64,000 bases of DNA from Actinomycetota bacterium (GTDB lineage Bacteria; Actinomycetota; Thermoleophilia; Solirubrobacterales; JACPNS01). The translations under genes and the position numbers were made by a program. Below are positions 51,718 through 60,656 of this stretch, piece by piece. Positions within the stretch are counted from its first letter, which is position 1, and each line of letters begins with the position of its first letter. The notes beneath the pieces are model-generated. The model saw only the letters and a list, made by a program, of their open reading frames with translations, was not told where the DNA came from and made no database searches. The DNA lies in contig JACQZY010000013.1 of NCBI GenBank assembly GCA_016213645.1, forward strand, positions 62,001 through 126,000, read 5' to 3'.

Positions 51718-52506
51718 ATGCGCGTCACCGTGCTCGGGAAATCCCCCGCGTGGCAAGACGCAGGCGGCGCCTGCTCGGGATACCTGGTGGAACACGAGTC
51801 CACCTGTCTGCTGCTGGAGTGCGGCAACGGCGTGTTCGGCAAGCTGCGCCGCGTGCGCGACTACACGCGCACCGACGCGATCGTGATCAGCCACATGCAC
51901 GCCGACCACTTCTTCGACCTGATCCCCTACGGCTTTGCGTTGGTCTACGCGCCGCGGCAGCAACCGGTCCCGGTGGCTCGCTGGGCCGGCACGCAGGAGC
52001 CGGTACGCCCGCCGCTGTACCTACCGCCACGCGGGCTTGAGGTTGCCAACAACGTGGCCGCCGCGATCGGCGCCGGCGACCTGATCGAGCGCGCCTTTGA
52101 AGTGATCGAGTACGACCCGGACGAGCCACTTACGATCGGCTCGATGAACCTGCGCTTTCAGCCCGTCCCGCACTTCGTGGACACCTGGGCGATCGAGTTC
52201 ACCGGCGGCGACAAACGCTTCGTCTTCGGCGCCGACTGCCGCCCCAACGACGAGATCGTCGAGTTCGCCCGCGACGCCGACCTGCTGATCATGGAGTCCA
52301 CCCTGCCCCGCCCCGAACGCAGCGGCATGCGCGGCCACCTGACCCCCGAAGAAGCCGGCGAACACGCCAACCGCGCAGGCGCCAAGCAACTCGTGCTCAC
52401 CCACATGTCGGACGAACTGGACCAACTGTGGGCAAAGACCGAGGCCGAGGACGCCTACGGCGGACCGGTGGCGGTCGCTGGCGAGGGCGCGGTTTACACG
52501 TTGTAG
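51718..52506 (+). CDS. Metallo-beta-lactamase-fold hydrolase
   Basis: The protein has 262 residues. The MBL signature HMHADHFFD (HxHxDH, about 60) and later FGADCRPNDE (Asp ligand, about 173) and LTHMS (last His, about 231) make a full binuclear site, and VPHFVDTWAIEF gives the fourth-ligand region. The overall pattern is nearest to RNase Z/ElaC-related and AIM-like small hydrolases. The substrate is unknown. It is preceded by 170 bases without another gene and is the only MBL protein of this subtype here; the one at 59910 belongs to a different branch. Confidence 0.85.
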   Translation: MRVTVLGKSPAWQDAGGACSGYLVEHESTCLLLECGNGVFGKLRRVRDYTRTDAIVISHMHADHFFDLIPYGFALVYAPRQQPVPVARWAGTQEPVRPPLYLPPRGLEVANNVAAAIGAGDLIERAFEVIEYDPDEPLTIGSMNLRFQPVPHFVDTWAIEFTGGDKRFVFGADCRPNDEIVEFARDADLLIMESTLPRPERSGMRGHLTPEEAGEHANRAGAKQLVLTHMSDELDQLWAKTEAEDAYGGPVAVAGEGAVYTL

Positions 52507-52554
52507 TTCATCGCGCGACGAGCGCGGATTTGTTGGCTTACTCGCGCCGGTCGC

Positions 52555-52860
52555 TCACTTGATCTCCACCACGCCTTCAAGCGCAGACTCTGCAAATCGG
52601 TCGCCGGCCAAGTCGAAATTCACGAGATCGACAACGTAGGGCAGCGAACTGTCGTCGAACTCGGCTCTCATCGCTCCAAGGCGGGCCCAAGCCAATGGCT
52701 CGCCGCAAAATCCGATGTCGAGATCGCTGTAGCGCTTTGCGGTACCAGTGGCGCGCGAGCCAAAGATCACTGGCCGGTTTCGCTTAGCGTCGGCGTACTT
52801 GAGCACGATCCGGCGAACGAGTTCGAATTGCTCCTCTGTCAGCGCGACGTCCATCGCCAT
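52555..52860 (-). CDS. MNT-type nucleotidyltransferase (HEPN-less orphan)
   Basis: The protein has 101 residues from the ATG at 52860; the ATG at 52854 is also possible. The motif IFGSRATGTAKRYSDLDIG contains GSRAxG and the DxD metal-binding pair of minimal nucleotidyltransferases (MNT), which act as antitoxins by AMPylating HEPN toxins. The HEPN partner, usually adjacent, is not found on either side. The gene may be a survivor of a broken MNT/HEPN module or act alone. Confidence 0.7.
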   Translation of the reverse strand: MAMDVALTEEQFELVRRIVLKYADAKRNRPVIFGSRATGTAKRYSDLDIGFCGEPLAWARLGAMRAEFDDSSLPYVVDLVNFDLAGDRFAESALEGVVEIK

Positions 52861-53094
52861 CAACTTACACGTCCGCGACTGGCGACAGTCTCCAATCGCA
52901 GCGCTTGATGCGATGCGATTCGCACGATCCAACCGAGCGCCGCTGAAGCAGGTGTAGCGAACGCTTGTTCGTGCCGCCGTTCACACCGTCATCATCGGTC
53001 GTTGGGCCTCGACTCGACCCTCAACTCGCGAATTCCCGGCAGTTCACGATGGCTTCGGGTAATTCCGCCCGGAGGGTTCGAAAGGAGGTGGGCG

Positions 53095-53160
53095 ATGGAA
53101 GCAGCGCTGATCATTGCGTTGACAACCACGCTGTTACTCGTCGCACAACGCGTCAAGTAG
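53095..53160 (+). CDS. 21-residue hydrophobic peptide with strong Shine-Dalgarno
   Basis: AAAGGAGGTG at 53081-53090, one of the best ribosome binding sites in the window, precedes ATG at 53095 by four bases. The product is 21 residues: MEAALIIALTTTLLLVAQRVK is the whole peptide, one membrane-spanning segment with a basic end (written here in two parts for length: MEAALIIALTTT, LLLVAQRVK). An intrinsic terminator follows seven bases after the stop. Size, topology and isolated transcription recall type I toxins and regulatory membrane peptides. No known family is matched, and function is inferred only from architecture. Confidence 0.55.
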   Translation: MEAALIIALTTTLLLVAQRVK

Positions 53161-53166
53161 CCCAGA

Positions 53167-53203
53167 GCGAACGGTCGGAGCAATCCGGCCGTTCGCCTTT
53201 TTT
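53167..53203 (+). terminator. Intrinsic terminator of the 21-residue peptide gene
   Basis: GCGAACGGTCGG (53167-53178) pairs with CCGGCCGTTCGC (53185-53196) with one wobble; loop AGCAAT; a run of six T follows from 53198. Confidence 0.88.
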
Positions 53204-53215
53204 CCTTCACAACGA

Positions 53216-53239
53216 AAAAGGAGCCCGAAGGCTCCTTTT
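53216..53239. terminator. Second, bidirectional hairpin terminator
   Basis: AAAAGGAGCC (53216-53225) pairs with GGCTCCTTTT (53230-53239) around loop CGAA. A-run on one side and T-run on the other allow termination in both directions. Confidence 0.8.
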
Positions 53240-53503
53240 GTCGTGGAAGCGATGGCGATTCACCAGCGCTGACCATTGCGTTATGACCATCATATCGGCG
53301 CACGGGCGGGAAGACCTGATCGCCATTTCACGCAGGGGCCGAAGACGCCACTCCCTCGCTTCGAGATTCCGTCGATGCCGAATCGCGCGGCTCCGGAACG
53401 GCAAAGTCGAGCGAACCGGCCGTGCTACCGACGTCAGCGATGCGTGGTGCTCGTCTCTTCTCCCAATCTGCATGGTGAAGCGAACATACACGCCGAGGTG
53501 TAC

Positions 53504-53524
53504 GGGTTACAGCGGGTATAACCC
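53504..53524. promoter_or_regulatory. Inverted repeat upstream of hsp20
   Basis: GGGTTA (53504-53509) and TAACCC (53519-53524) enclose 9 bases, 35 bases before the hsp20 ATG. It may be a regulator site for the heat-shock operon, but it does not match CIRCE or the HspR inverted repeat. Confidence 0.35.
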
Positions 53525-53558
53525 CCGCAGGCCCCTTCCCGCGATAAATTCACGTCTA

Positions 53559-54035
53559 ATGCGAGACGACGACCTCTTCGCCAACTTCGAGCGCATGCGC
53601 AGGCAGCTCGATGAGTTGTTCGGTCACACCTGGGAGCGCGTGGGCGTGACCGGTGGGGCGCGGCGTGGGCGTGGGTTCTCGCCGAAGGTGGACGTGTATT
53701 ACTGCGGGGATCCGCCGAAGGCCGTGGTCACCGCCGATCTGTCAGGCATCGAGATTGAGGATGTCGCGTTGGAGGTGCAGGGGCGGCGACTGGTGATCGG
53801 CGGCGAGCGCAAGCACGTTGAGGAGCACAATCGCCTTTACCAGCAGATCGAGATCGAGCACGGGCATTTCCGGCGAGTGATCGAGCTGGGCGCCGACGTT
53901 GTGGCAGACGCCGCCGCGGCCACCTACGAGGACGGTCTGTTGCGCATCGAGTTGCCGCTGGCCGAGCCGGAGAAGATCGCGCTGACGCCGATCAAGAAGA
54001 CCGTGCGGCCAACCGAGCCGGAGGGCCGGAGCTGA
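53559..54035 (+). CDS. Small heat-shock protein (Hsp20/alpha-crystallin)
   Basis: The protein has 158 residues from the ATG at 53559. The alpha-crystallin domain (about 45-140) is visible: SPKVDVYYCGD, VVTADLSGIEIEDVALEV, RLVIGGERKH, then FRRVIELGADVVADAAAATYEDGLLRIELPLAE (in parts FRRVIELGADV, ATYEDGLLRIELPL). Hsp20 proteins hold unfolding proteins for refolding or degradation. Its stop overlaps the lon start (ATGA-type overlap at 54035), a clear coupling with the protease that could degrade its clients. The frame extends upstream without coding character, so the short start is used. Confidence 0.9.
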   Translation: MRDDDLFANFERMRRQLDELFGHTWERVGVTGGARRGRGFSPKVDVYYCGDPPKAVVTADLSGIEIEDVALEVQGRRLVIGGERKHVEEHNRLYQQIEIEHGHFRRVIELGADVVADAAAATYEDGLLRIELPLAEPEKIALTPIKKTVRPTEPEGRS

Positions 54036-56584
54036 TGGCCGCCAATGACGACAAGCTGATCACGATCACCTCGGCGGGCGAACCTCAGCAAGTGGAGTTT
54101 GGCCAATCCGTACTGCCCGACGCGCTGCCGGTGCTGCCGCTGCGCGACACCGTCGCCTTTCCGGACATGCTCACGCCGCTGGCGATCGGCCAGGAGCGTT
54201 CGATTGAACTGATCAACGACGTGCTGGCCGGCAACCGCATGCTGGCGATGGTTGCCGGACGCGACCCGGAGAATGAACACCCGGGCCCCGACCAGCTTTA
54301 CGACGTCGGCGTCGTGGGCACGGTCGCGCGAATGATGAAGATGCCAGACGACACGTTGCGTGTGCTGATCCAGTGTTCGCAGCGCGTGAAGATGGGCGAA
54401 TACGTGAGCACCGCTCCGTATCTGGTGGCACGCGTGGACGAGCTGCCAGACGTGATCGAGCAGTCCACCGAGCTCGAGGCGCTGGTGCGCAGCGTGCAGG
54501 CGTCGTTCAACCAGATCGTCGAGGGCGTGCCCTATCTGCCCGAAGAAGTGATGGTGGCCGTGGCCAATGTGGACGATCCGTCCGCACTGGTGCACGTGAT
54601 CGCCGGCTCGCTGCGGCTGAAGACCGAGGAGAAGCAGGAACTGCTTCAGCAGGTCAACGTGACCAAGCGCCTGCGGCGCCTGGCGCAGCTACTGGCGCGC
54701 GAGGCCGACGTGATCGCGATGGGCACGAAGATCCAAACGCAGGTCCAAGAAGAAGTAGACAAGTCGCAACGCGAGTTCTTCCTGCGCCAGCAACTGAAGG
54801 CGATCCAAGACGAACTCGGCGAGACCAATCCCGACCAGGCCGAGGCTGCGGAACTGCGCGAGCAGATCGAGCAGGCGGGCCTGCCCGAGGACGCGCTGAA
54901 AGCCGCCAACCGCGAGCTCGACCGGCTGGAGCGGCTGCCCGCCGCGGCGGCCGAGTACGGCGTGATTCGCACCTACTTGGAATGGATCGTCTCACTGCCG
55001 TGGAGCACTTTTACCGAGGACAACCTCGATCTCAAACACGCTCGCGAAGTGCTGGATGAAGACCACTACGACATTGAGAAGGTGAAGGACCGGCTGATCG
55101 AGTTTCTCGCCGTACGCAAACTCAAACCCGACGCGCGCGGCAGCATCCTTTGCCTGGTCGGTCCGCCGGGCGTAGGTAAGACCTCGCTGGGCCGCAGCGT
55201 CGCGCGGGCGATGGGCCGAAAGTTCGAGCGCATTAGCTTGGGCGGCGTGCGCGACGAAGCCGAGATCCGCGGCCACCGCCGCACCTACATCGGCGCGATG
55301 CCGGGCACGATCATCCGCGCGATGCGCGACGCCGAGAGCGCCAATCCGGTGCTGATGATCGACGAGATCGACAAGATGGGCGCGGACTTTCGCGGTGACC
55401 CGGCCAGCGCCATGTTGGAGGTGCTCGACCCGGAGCAGAACTCCACCTTCCGCGATCACTACCTGGACCTGCCGTTCGACCTCTCGAACGTAACCTTCAT
55501 CGCCACCGCAAACATGCTGGAGCCGATCCCCGGCCCGCTGCGCGACCGCATGGAGATGATCCATCTTTCCGGCTACACCGAGCAGGACAAACTGCAGATC
55601 GCCAAGCGCTACCTGGTGCCGCGCCAGATCGAGCGCAACGGCCTGACACCGACGAAGATCGCGTTCGCGGACGACGCTCTGCTGGAGATCATCGAGGGCT
55701 ACACGCGCGAGGCAGGCGTGCGCAATCTGGAACGCGAAATCGGCAGCGTCTGCCGCAAGGTCGCGCGAGTGTTCGCCGAGGGCTCACGCCGAAGCAAGCG
55801 CACAATCCGCCGTGAGCAGGTGACCGAACTGCTGGGCAAGCGCAAGATCAAGCCCGACGCTCGCCAGCGGGCCGAGCAGCCCGGCGTGGCGACCGGACTC
55901 GCCTGGACCCCGGTCGGCGGCGACGTCCTCTACATCGAGGCCACCGCTTATCCCGGCAAAGGCGCGCTGCAGATCACCGGTCAGCTCGGCGACGTGATGC
56001 GCGAGAGCGCACAGGCCGCGATGAGCTACGTGAAGGGTCACGCTGCCGAGCTGGGCGCAGACCTCGCCGAGGACTGGTTCGCCAAACACGACATCCATAT
56101 CCACGTTCCGGCGGGTGCGGTGCCCAAGGACGGCCCGTCTGCGGGCATCACGATGGCAACCGCGCTGGCGTCGCTGATCACCGGCCGCAAGGTCAAGCAC
56201 GACGTGGCGATGACCGGCGAGATCACGCTCACCGGACAGGTGCTGCCGATCGGTGGACTTAAGGAGAAGTCGCTGGCCGCACAGCAGGCCGAGATGCGCC
56301 TGGTGATCGCGCCGAAGGACAACGAGGCCGACGTCGAAGAGATCCCGAAGGCGCTGCTGAAGAACATCAAGTTCCGGTTTGTGGAGTCGATCGGCGAGGT
56401 GCTGAAGCTGGCGCTGGAGCCGAAAGTTCGGGCGAACTCGAAGGCTTCAGGCATCGCCGCACCGAAGAAGCCAAGCCCGCCCGCGAAGTCCGCGTCGCGC
56501 GCGAAATCGCCCAACGGCCGGGCCAAGGCTTCACCCAAGGCGATGCCGGTCAAGAAGAAGACTCCCGCCAAACGCGGACGCTGA
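54035..56584 (+). CDS. lon: ATP-dependent protease Lon
   Basis: The protein has 849 residues. N-terminal LonN domain (about 28-220: [20 protein letters not shown]), coiled-coil linker ([21 protein letters not shown]), AAA+ module with Walker [10 protein letters not shown] (about 378-386) and Walker [12 protein letters not shown] (about 440), and the Ser-Lys dyad protease domain ([10 protein letters not shown], Ser about 702; GGLKEKSLA, Lys about 743). The C-terminal 60 residues are Lys/Pro/Ala-rich ([15 protein letters not shown]), an unusual basic extension perhaps for DNA or polyphosphate binding. It degrades misfolded proteins. It is coupled to hsp20. Confidence 0.96.
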   Translation: MAANDDKLITITSAGEPQQVEFGQSVLPDALPVLPLRDTVAFPDMLTPLAIGQERSIELINDVLAGNRMLAMVAGRDPENEHPGPDQLYDVGVVGTVARMMKMPDDTLRVLIQCSQRVKMGEYVSTAPYLVARVDELPDVIEQSTELEALVRSVQASFNQIVEGVPYLPEEVMVAVANVDDPSALVHVIAGSLRLKTEEKQELLQQVNVTKRLRRLAQLLAREADVIAMGTKIQTQVQEEVDKSQREFFLRQQLKAIQDELGETNPDQAEAAELREQIEQAGLPEDALKAANRELDRLERLPAAAAEYGVIRTYLEWIVSLPWSTFTEDNLDLKHAREVLDEDHYDIEKVKDRLIEFLAVRKLKPDARGSILCLVGPPGVGKTSLGRSVARAMGRKFERISLGGVRDEAEIRGHRRTYIGAMPGTIIRAMRDAESANPVLMIDEIDKMGADFRGDPASAMLEVLDPEQNSTFRDHYLDLPFDLSNVTFIATANMLEPIPGPLRDRMEMIHLSGYTEQDKLQIAKRYLVPRQIERNGLTPTKIAFADDALLEIIEGYTREAGVRNLEREIGSVCRKVARVFAEGSRRSKRTIRREQVTELLGKRKIKPDARQRAEQPGVATGLAWTPVGGDVLYIEATAYPGKGALQITGQLGDVMRESAQAAMSYVKGHAAELGADLAEDWFAKHDIHIHVPAGAVPKDGPSAGITMATALASLITGRKVKHDVAMTGEITLTGQVLPIGGLKEKSLAAQQAEMRLVIAPKDNEADVEEIPKALLKNIKFRFVESIGEVLKLALEPKVRANSKASGIAAPKKPSPPAKSASRAKSPNGRAKASPKAMPVKKKTPAKRGR

Positions 56585-56696
56585 AGCTCGCCCGCCGCGG
56601 GCAGCGGCGTGTTACCACGGCAGTCGGCACTGCACGCGCGTCAAAAAACCGCGGTTCGCGCCCTTGCACCCTGCATCGCGCCCGTAGGCCTCGCGC

Positions 56697-58874
56697 TCAA
56701 GCTGTCAGCGCGAGTTCGCGCCCACGAGCGCGGTGCGTCAGGCACTTGCTCTCGTGCAACGCGAGATCTGCCTTTGTCAGCAACGCCTCGGCGTCGTCGC
56801 CGGGACCGTAAGTCGCCACCGCGTAGCTGGCGGTCGACGAGATGTCCGGGCAGACCCGGTGACGGGCATGCGAGATCGCAGCGGCCATGCGGTCGGCAAA
56901 ATGCATCAAATCGGTTTCTGAAGCCTGCTCGATGACCACGTAAAACTCGTCGCCACCGCGGCGGGCAACCAGGTCGTCCACGCGGGCAGACTCGTTGAGC
57001 GCGCGCGCCGAGGCCACCAGCACGGAATCGCCAACGGTGTGGTTGTAACGCTCGTTCGTGGTCTTGAATTCGTCCAGGTCGAATGCAACGACCGCAAGGT
57101 CGCCGTGTTCACCCTCGCTGCGGTTGACAGCGTTGGTCACGCGCGCGCGTAGCGCGCGCAGATTCGCCATGCCGGTAAGCGAATCGCGTTCCGAAAGTTC
57201 CAGGTACGCCCGGATAAAGCGCTTGGTGACGGACCGTACCTTCGCGATGATCGTCGCCGATACCGCCACCACGAAGAGCGCGCAGATCGCGGTCATTGCC
57301 GCATATTCGACCTGGGCTGTCACGACCATCGCCGCAAACGCCGCCAAACCGCCGAGTGCGACGGCGCCGGCCATTCGCGCGCCAAACAGGATGAACGAGA
57401 ACAGCGACAGCGGAATCAATAAGTTGTAGACAGCCAGGCCGGCATCTCCCGTGTCTTTGGTGGAAAGCGCGACAAACGCGAGCGCCGCCAGAAACATCGG
57501 CTTGATCCAGCGCGAATGGGCGAGCCGATCGCGCGCGGTCAGCGCGCCGCCGGCGAGTGACAGCAGCGCGATGCCCATAGACATCTGGAACGTGCCAAAG
57601 CCGGTAATCATTCGCGGCAAAGCCATACCCACGAGCGCCAGTCCGGCCATTCCAAATGCGATTGCCGCAATGTTCCAGACAAGCTTCACTTCCCGGCCCT
57701 TAGCGGTGGGGGCGCCGTCGCCGACCGCGCCCGCGGACGGCACGAAACCCTCGGATACCGGGGTGCGCCGCAACGCAGCAGCGCCTGCTCTGCGCCGGTA
57801 ACCCAGCTTGGATTCGTGCAGTTCGTCGTCGGCCCGTTCGAGCACGACCGGCAACTCCTCGCCCGGGCGACAGATCGCGTATCCCACGCTGCCGCTGGGC
57901 GTAACTTCCGGACACTCGGTCAGACGCGCGCGGCGGATCGCGGACCGCAGACGCGAGCTCAATTCTTCCAGGTCGCGGCCGTCGATCTTCGGCGCGAGCA
58001 CCGAGAACTCATCGCCACCGCGCCGCACGACCATGTCGCTTTCGTCAACCTCCGCGGCCAACTCGCGCGCGACCGCCCGCAGCACACGGTCGCCCGTTCC
58101 GTGGTCGAATTCGTCGTTGACACGTTTGAACTCGTCGAGGTCGAGAGCGAAAAGCGCAAACGGACGCGCATCGGCATTCGCCTCCGGCCTGAGCAACTCG
58201 GCAAGCCGCAGCCTGAGACTGCGCATGTTCGCCGCGCCGGTGAGCTCGTCGGTCTCGGCAAGACGCCGGTTTTCGCGGGCGTAGAGACGTACGTGGTACT
58301 GCACCAGTAGCAGCGCCCCACCAACCGCCGCCGTACCGAGGACGACCACGTAGGCGAGCTGCGCGTTGCCTGGAACATCGGACACGAGCGCGGCGGCACC
58401 CGACAACAGCGGCCCGGCGATCACGAACGGTATGCCCCGGCGCACGCCGTAAAGCGAAGTCACGCTCACCAGCGCCACTACCGGCAGCCAGATGAACGCT
58501 ACGCGGCCCGAGCCCATTACGAACGCGAAACCGATGAACACCACCCACGACTGCGCGACACGGAAATAAAGACCCCAGTCGGCGTCGCCTACAAGCTTCA
58601 AACCGGCCACCGCCGCGACCGCGTTCAGCAGCACGAAAACCGCGAACAGCGCCATACCAGGCGGTGCCATGCTCGGCGCCAAAACGGCGATCGCGATGAG
58701 AATCAGTCCACCGACGAGATTGATGAACATCGAGCTGAACCATCCGGATCGCGGCGATAACCCGATCTCGGCGTATTCATGAGCGATGCCTTCATCTCGG
58801 AACCGTGGCAACGTCATCTCAACGCGGTCCGGACGTTCCCGCCCGGAAGCATTGGATACTTCTCCCTTCATCAC
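56697..58874 (-). CDS. Tandem membrane GGDEF diguanylate cyclase
   Basis: The protein has 725 residues. Two modules: membrane helices (about 48-205) then GGDEF 1 (motif RRGGDEFSVL, about 286), then a second membrane part (about 385-530) and GGDEF 2 (RRGGDEFYVV, about 640). Both carry intact GGDEF for making cyclic di-GMP. The inhibitory RxxD I-site lies five residues before the motif: the second domain has RVDD, but the first has DESD, so only the second can bind product. The start is ATG at 58874; 58817 is an alternative. This layout mirrors the tandem HD-GYP protein at 27624-29912, which would hydrolyse the same messenger. Confidence 0.88.
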   Translation of the reverse strand: MMKGEVSNASGRERPDRVEMTLPRFRDEGIAHEYAEIGLSPRSGWFSSMFINLVGGLILIAIAVLAPSMAPPGMALFAVFVLLNAVAAVAGLKLVGDADWGLYFRVAQSWVVFIGFAFVMGSGRVAFIWLPVVALVSVTSLYGVRRGIPFVIAGPLLSGAAALVSDVPGNAQLAYVVVLGTAAVGGALLLVQYHVRLYARENRRLAETDELTGAANMRSLRLRLAELLRPEANADARPFALFALDLDEFKRVNDEFDHGTGDRVLRAVARELAAEVDESDMVVRRGGDEFSVLAPKIDGRDLEELSSRLRSAIRRARLTECPEVTPSGSVGYAICRPGEELPVVLERADDELHESKLGYRRRAGAAALRRTPVSEGFVPSAGAVGDGAPTAKGREVKLVWNIAAIAFGMAGLALVGMALPRMITGFGTFQMSMGIALLSLAGGALTARDRLAHSRWIKPMFLAALAFVALSTKDTGDAGLAVYNLLIPLSLFSFILFGARMAGAVALGGLAAFAAMVVTAQVEYAAMTAICALFVVAVSATIIAKVRSVTKRFIRAYLELSERDSLTGMANLRALRARVTNAVNRSEGEHGDLAVVAFDLDEFKTTNERYNHTVGDSVLVASARALNESARVDDLVARRGGDEFYVVIEQASETDLMHFADRMAAAISHARHRVCPDISSTASYAVATYGPGDDAEALLTKADLALHESKCLTHRARGRELALTA

Positions 58875-59050
58875 TTTGTCTATCGACGCGTTCTGGACGG
58901 CGGTCGCACAGGCCGGACCCTGAATCGAACGAATGTTTATAAGCGCCGCTTTCCGAAAGGGTTACGGCCGCGAAAAGCAGCAAGGAATATTGGGGGACCG
59001 GCAGCGGCTGCCGATGCCAGGTGAGACGTTCCCGATTCAAGGAGTGAACA

Positions 59051-59305
59051 ATGAGACCATTTGTAATCGCGACAGTCGCGGCGCTGATCGCGATCGTCGG
59101 CGGCGGAGCTTCCGCTCAGGCCAAGAACTGCGGCAATTACCGCAACAGCAAACTGGTGACGCACGGCGTTTCATGCAAGACGGCGAAAAAGGTCTATAAG
59201 CGATACGACACCGGGCGCGCGCTGCCGGCCGGATGGTTTTGCGCGGCGTCGGCCGGAACCTGCGAGCGCGACTCAACGCACTACTTCACGTTTCGCTTGA
59301 ACTGA
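59051..59305 (+). CDS. Small secreted cysteine-containing protein
   Basis: The protein has 84 residues with AAGGAGTGAACA directly before the ATG. Signal peptide: MRPFVIATVAALIAIVGGG, cleavage near ASAQA (about 24). The mature 60 residues contain four cysteines (CGNYRN, SCKTAKKVY, WFCAAS, TCERD) and many basic/aromatic residues, as in small disulphide-stabilised secreted proteins widespread in Thermoleophilia. The function is unknown. Confidence 0.75.
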   Translation: MRPFVIATVAALIAIVGGGASAQAKNCGNYRNSKLVTHGVSCKTAKKVYKRYDTGRALPAGWFCAASAGTCERDSTHYFTFRLN

Positions 59306-59395
59306 TCGCGACGTACGTTGGCAAGCGTGCGCCGGACCACACCCGGCGGGCCGGAATTTAAGTATGCTGACCGCGGAATCGACAAGGAGCCGCGT

Positions 59396-59890
59396 ATGCC
59401 CGCCAGTACCCCCGCCGCCGCCAACTTCAACGACAAGCTGCTTGAGGCCGCAGAGAACGCCCGCAGCAACCCCTACATTCAGAAGCTGATCGAAGACGAA
59501 CAACTGCGTGACAACGCAATCACCGCGCTGAAGTCCGCGCGCAAGGCGTTCGACCGCGCAAGCAAGAAGGGCTGGGACAAAGAATTGGCTAAGGACAAGA
59601 AGCTTCGCCGCGAGGTGGAGGACGCGCTCTCCGGCATTCGCGAGACAAAGGCCGGCCTGGCGGACGTGCCGAAAAAGTCGAAGGCCTCAAAAGCCTCGAA
59701 GGCCAAGCACCAGACCAAGCGCAAGCGCAGGCCGCTGCGCAAGCTGATCTTCTTGGCGATCATCGGCGGCACGATCGCGATGCTTGCCAGCGAGGACGTG
59801 CGCAAGCAGGTGCTCGACGCGCTGTTCGGCGCCGAGGAGGAGTTCCAGTACAGCTCCACCACCGGCACCAGCGCAAACGGCTCTTCGTAG
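59396..59890 (+). CDS. Basic membrane-associated helical protein of unknown function
   Basis: The protein has 164 residues from the ATG at 59396 (AAGGAGCCGCGT upstream). A long charged helical part (about 10-95, FNDKLLEAAENARSNPYIQK) leads to a Lys/Ser/Ala-rich basic stretch (KKSKASKASKAKHQTKRKRR) and one membrane segment (LIFLAIIGGTIAMLAS, about 117-133), then an acidic C-terminus ending in Ser/Thr. Orientation suggests an N-terminal cytoplasmic domain. No family is recognised. The next gene begins 19 bases after its stop. Confidence 0.6.
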   Translation: MPASTPAAANFNDKLLEAAENARSNPYIQKLIEDEQLRDNAITALKSARKAFDRASKKGWDKELAKDKKLRREVEDALSGIRETKAGLADVPKKSKASKASKAKHQTKRKRRPLRKLIFLAIIGGTIAMLASEDVRKQVLDALFGAEEEFQYSSTTGTSANGSS

Positions 59891-59909
59891 GCGACAGTCA
59901 CCGGCGTTG

Positions 59910-60656
59910 GTGGACGAGGCCGACAATACCGGCGGTGCCGAAGGGCACCGCGTAGACCTGTTGTTCCCCGAGCAGCGGCTGGTCTTCGAGCACGCCCAGG
60001 GCACTGCGACGCTTCAGGACGTGCCCAACGCACCGGCGGGCTTTCGGCGCTACAAGGAGATCCAGGCAGAGGGCGGCAACGCCGCAATGCTGGTGATCCC
60101 AAACTCCACCCTGATCCGCGCCGCAAAGACGTATGTCGTCGATCCGGGAGTGGCGATGCAGGGCGCGCCGTACTCGGCGGCGGTCGCGAGCTACGGCGTA
60201 AACCCGTTTCACGTGCAGGACGTAATCCTCACACACATGCACCTTGACCATGTGGGGGCGCTGGTGGAGTTTCCGGGGCGGCGCGTGCACGTTCACCGAA
60301 TCGAGCTGGAGGCCCCGTACTCAACGTTTCAGCGCAGTCTGCTGGAAACGTGCGACGTAGTCGAGCTTGACGGCGACGAAGGCGAGATCGAGCCTGGGCT
60401 GCGCTGGATGCTCACGCCAGGGCACGCCGACGGACTGATCACGCTGCTCGTGGACACGGACGACGGCCTGGTGGCGATCGCGAGCGACTGCATCGGCCCG
60501 CTGCCGGAGTACTTCGAGACGATGAGTCTGCCCGAAGACTTCGGCGGACGCGAGGTGCTGCTCGAACAGTGGCGCCGCATCCGCGAACTCAAGCCCGCGC
60601 TGATCATTCCCGGCCACTATCCGCCGTTTCGGCTCGATGGCGACGGAGCGCGCTAG
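59910..60656 (+). CDS. Metallo-beta-lactamase-fold hydrolase (lactonase/glyoxalase-II type)
   Basis: The protein has 248 residues from the GTG at 59910; a TTG at 59907 is possible. MBL motif THMHLDHVG (about 111), TPGHADG (about 171, second His), AIASDCIGP (Asp about 191) and IPGHYPP (last His about 236). The pattern THMHLDH...TPGH...SD...PGH is that of glyoxalase II or N-acyl-homoserine-lactonase-like hydrolases. The substrate is unknown. The tetR gene starts inside its 3' end (60637), so the two are coupled. Confidence 0.85.
   Translation: MDEADNTGGAEGHRVDLLFPEQRLVFEHAQGTATLQDVPNAPAGFRRYKEIQAEGGNAAMLVIPNSTLIRAAKTYVVDPGVAMQGAPYSAAVASYGVNPFHVQDVILTHMHLDHVGALVEFPGRRVHVHRIELEAPYSTFQRSLLETCDVVELDGDEGEIEPGLRWMLTPGHADGLITLLVDTDDGLVAIASDCIGPLPEYFETMSLPEDFGGREVLLEQWRRIRELKPALIIPGHYPPFRLDGDGAR

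Larger units (their letters stand above)
52861..53558. other. Long non-coding-looking region holding a peptide gene and two terminators
   Basis: About 700 bases between the MNT gene (minus) and hsp20. It holds the 21-residue peptide gene (53095-53160), terminators at 53167-53203 and 53216-53239, a partial second copy of the peptide-gene start (about 53246-53285) and an inverted repeat before hsp20 (53504-53524). The long frame running through it into hsp20 has no protein-like sequence before 53559. Confidence 0.5.

Noticed and set aside
52965-53558. N-terminal extension of hsp20
   Set aside because: The frame is open, but it passes through two terminators and the peptide gene in another frame. 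The alpha-crystallin protein is complete from 53559.
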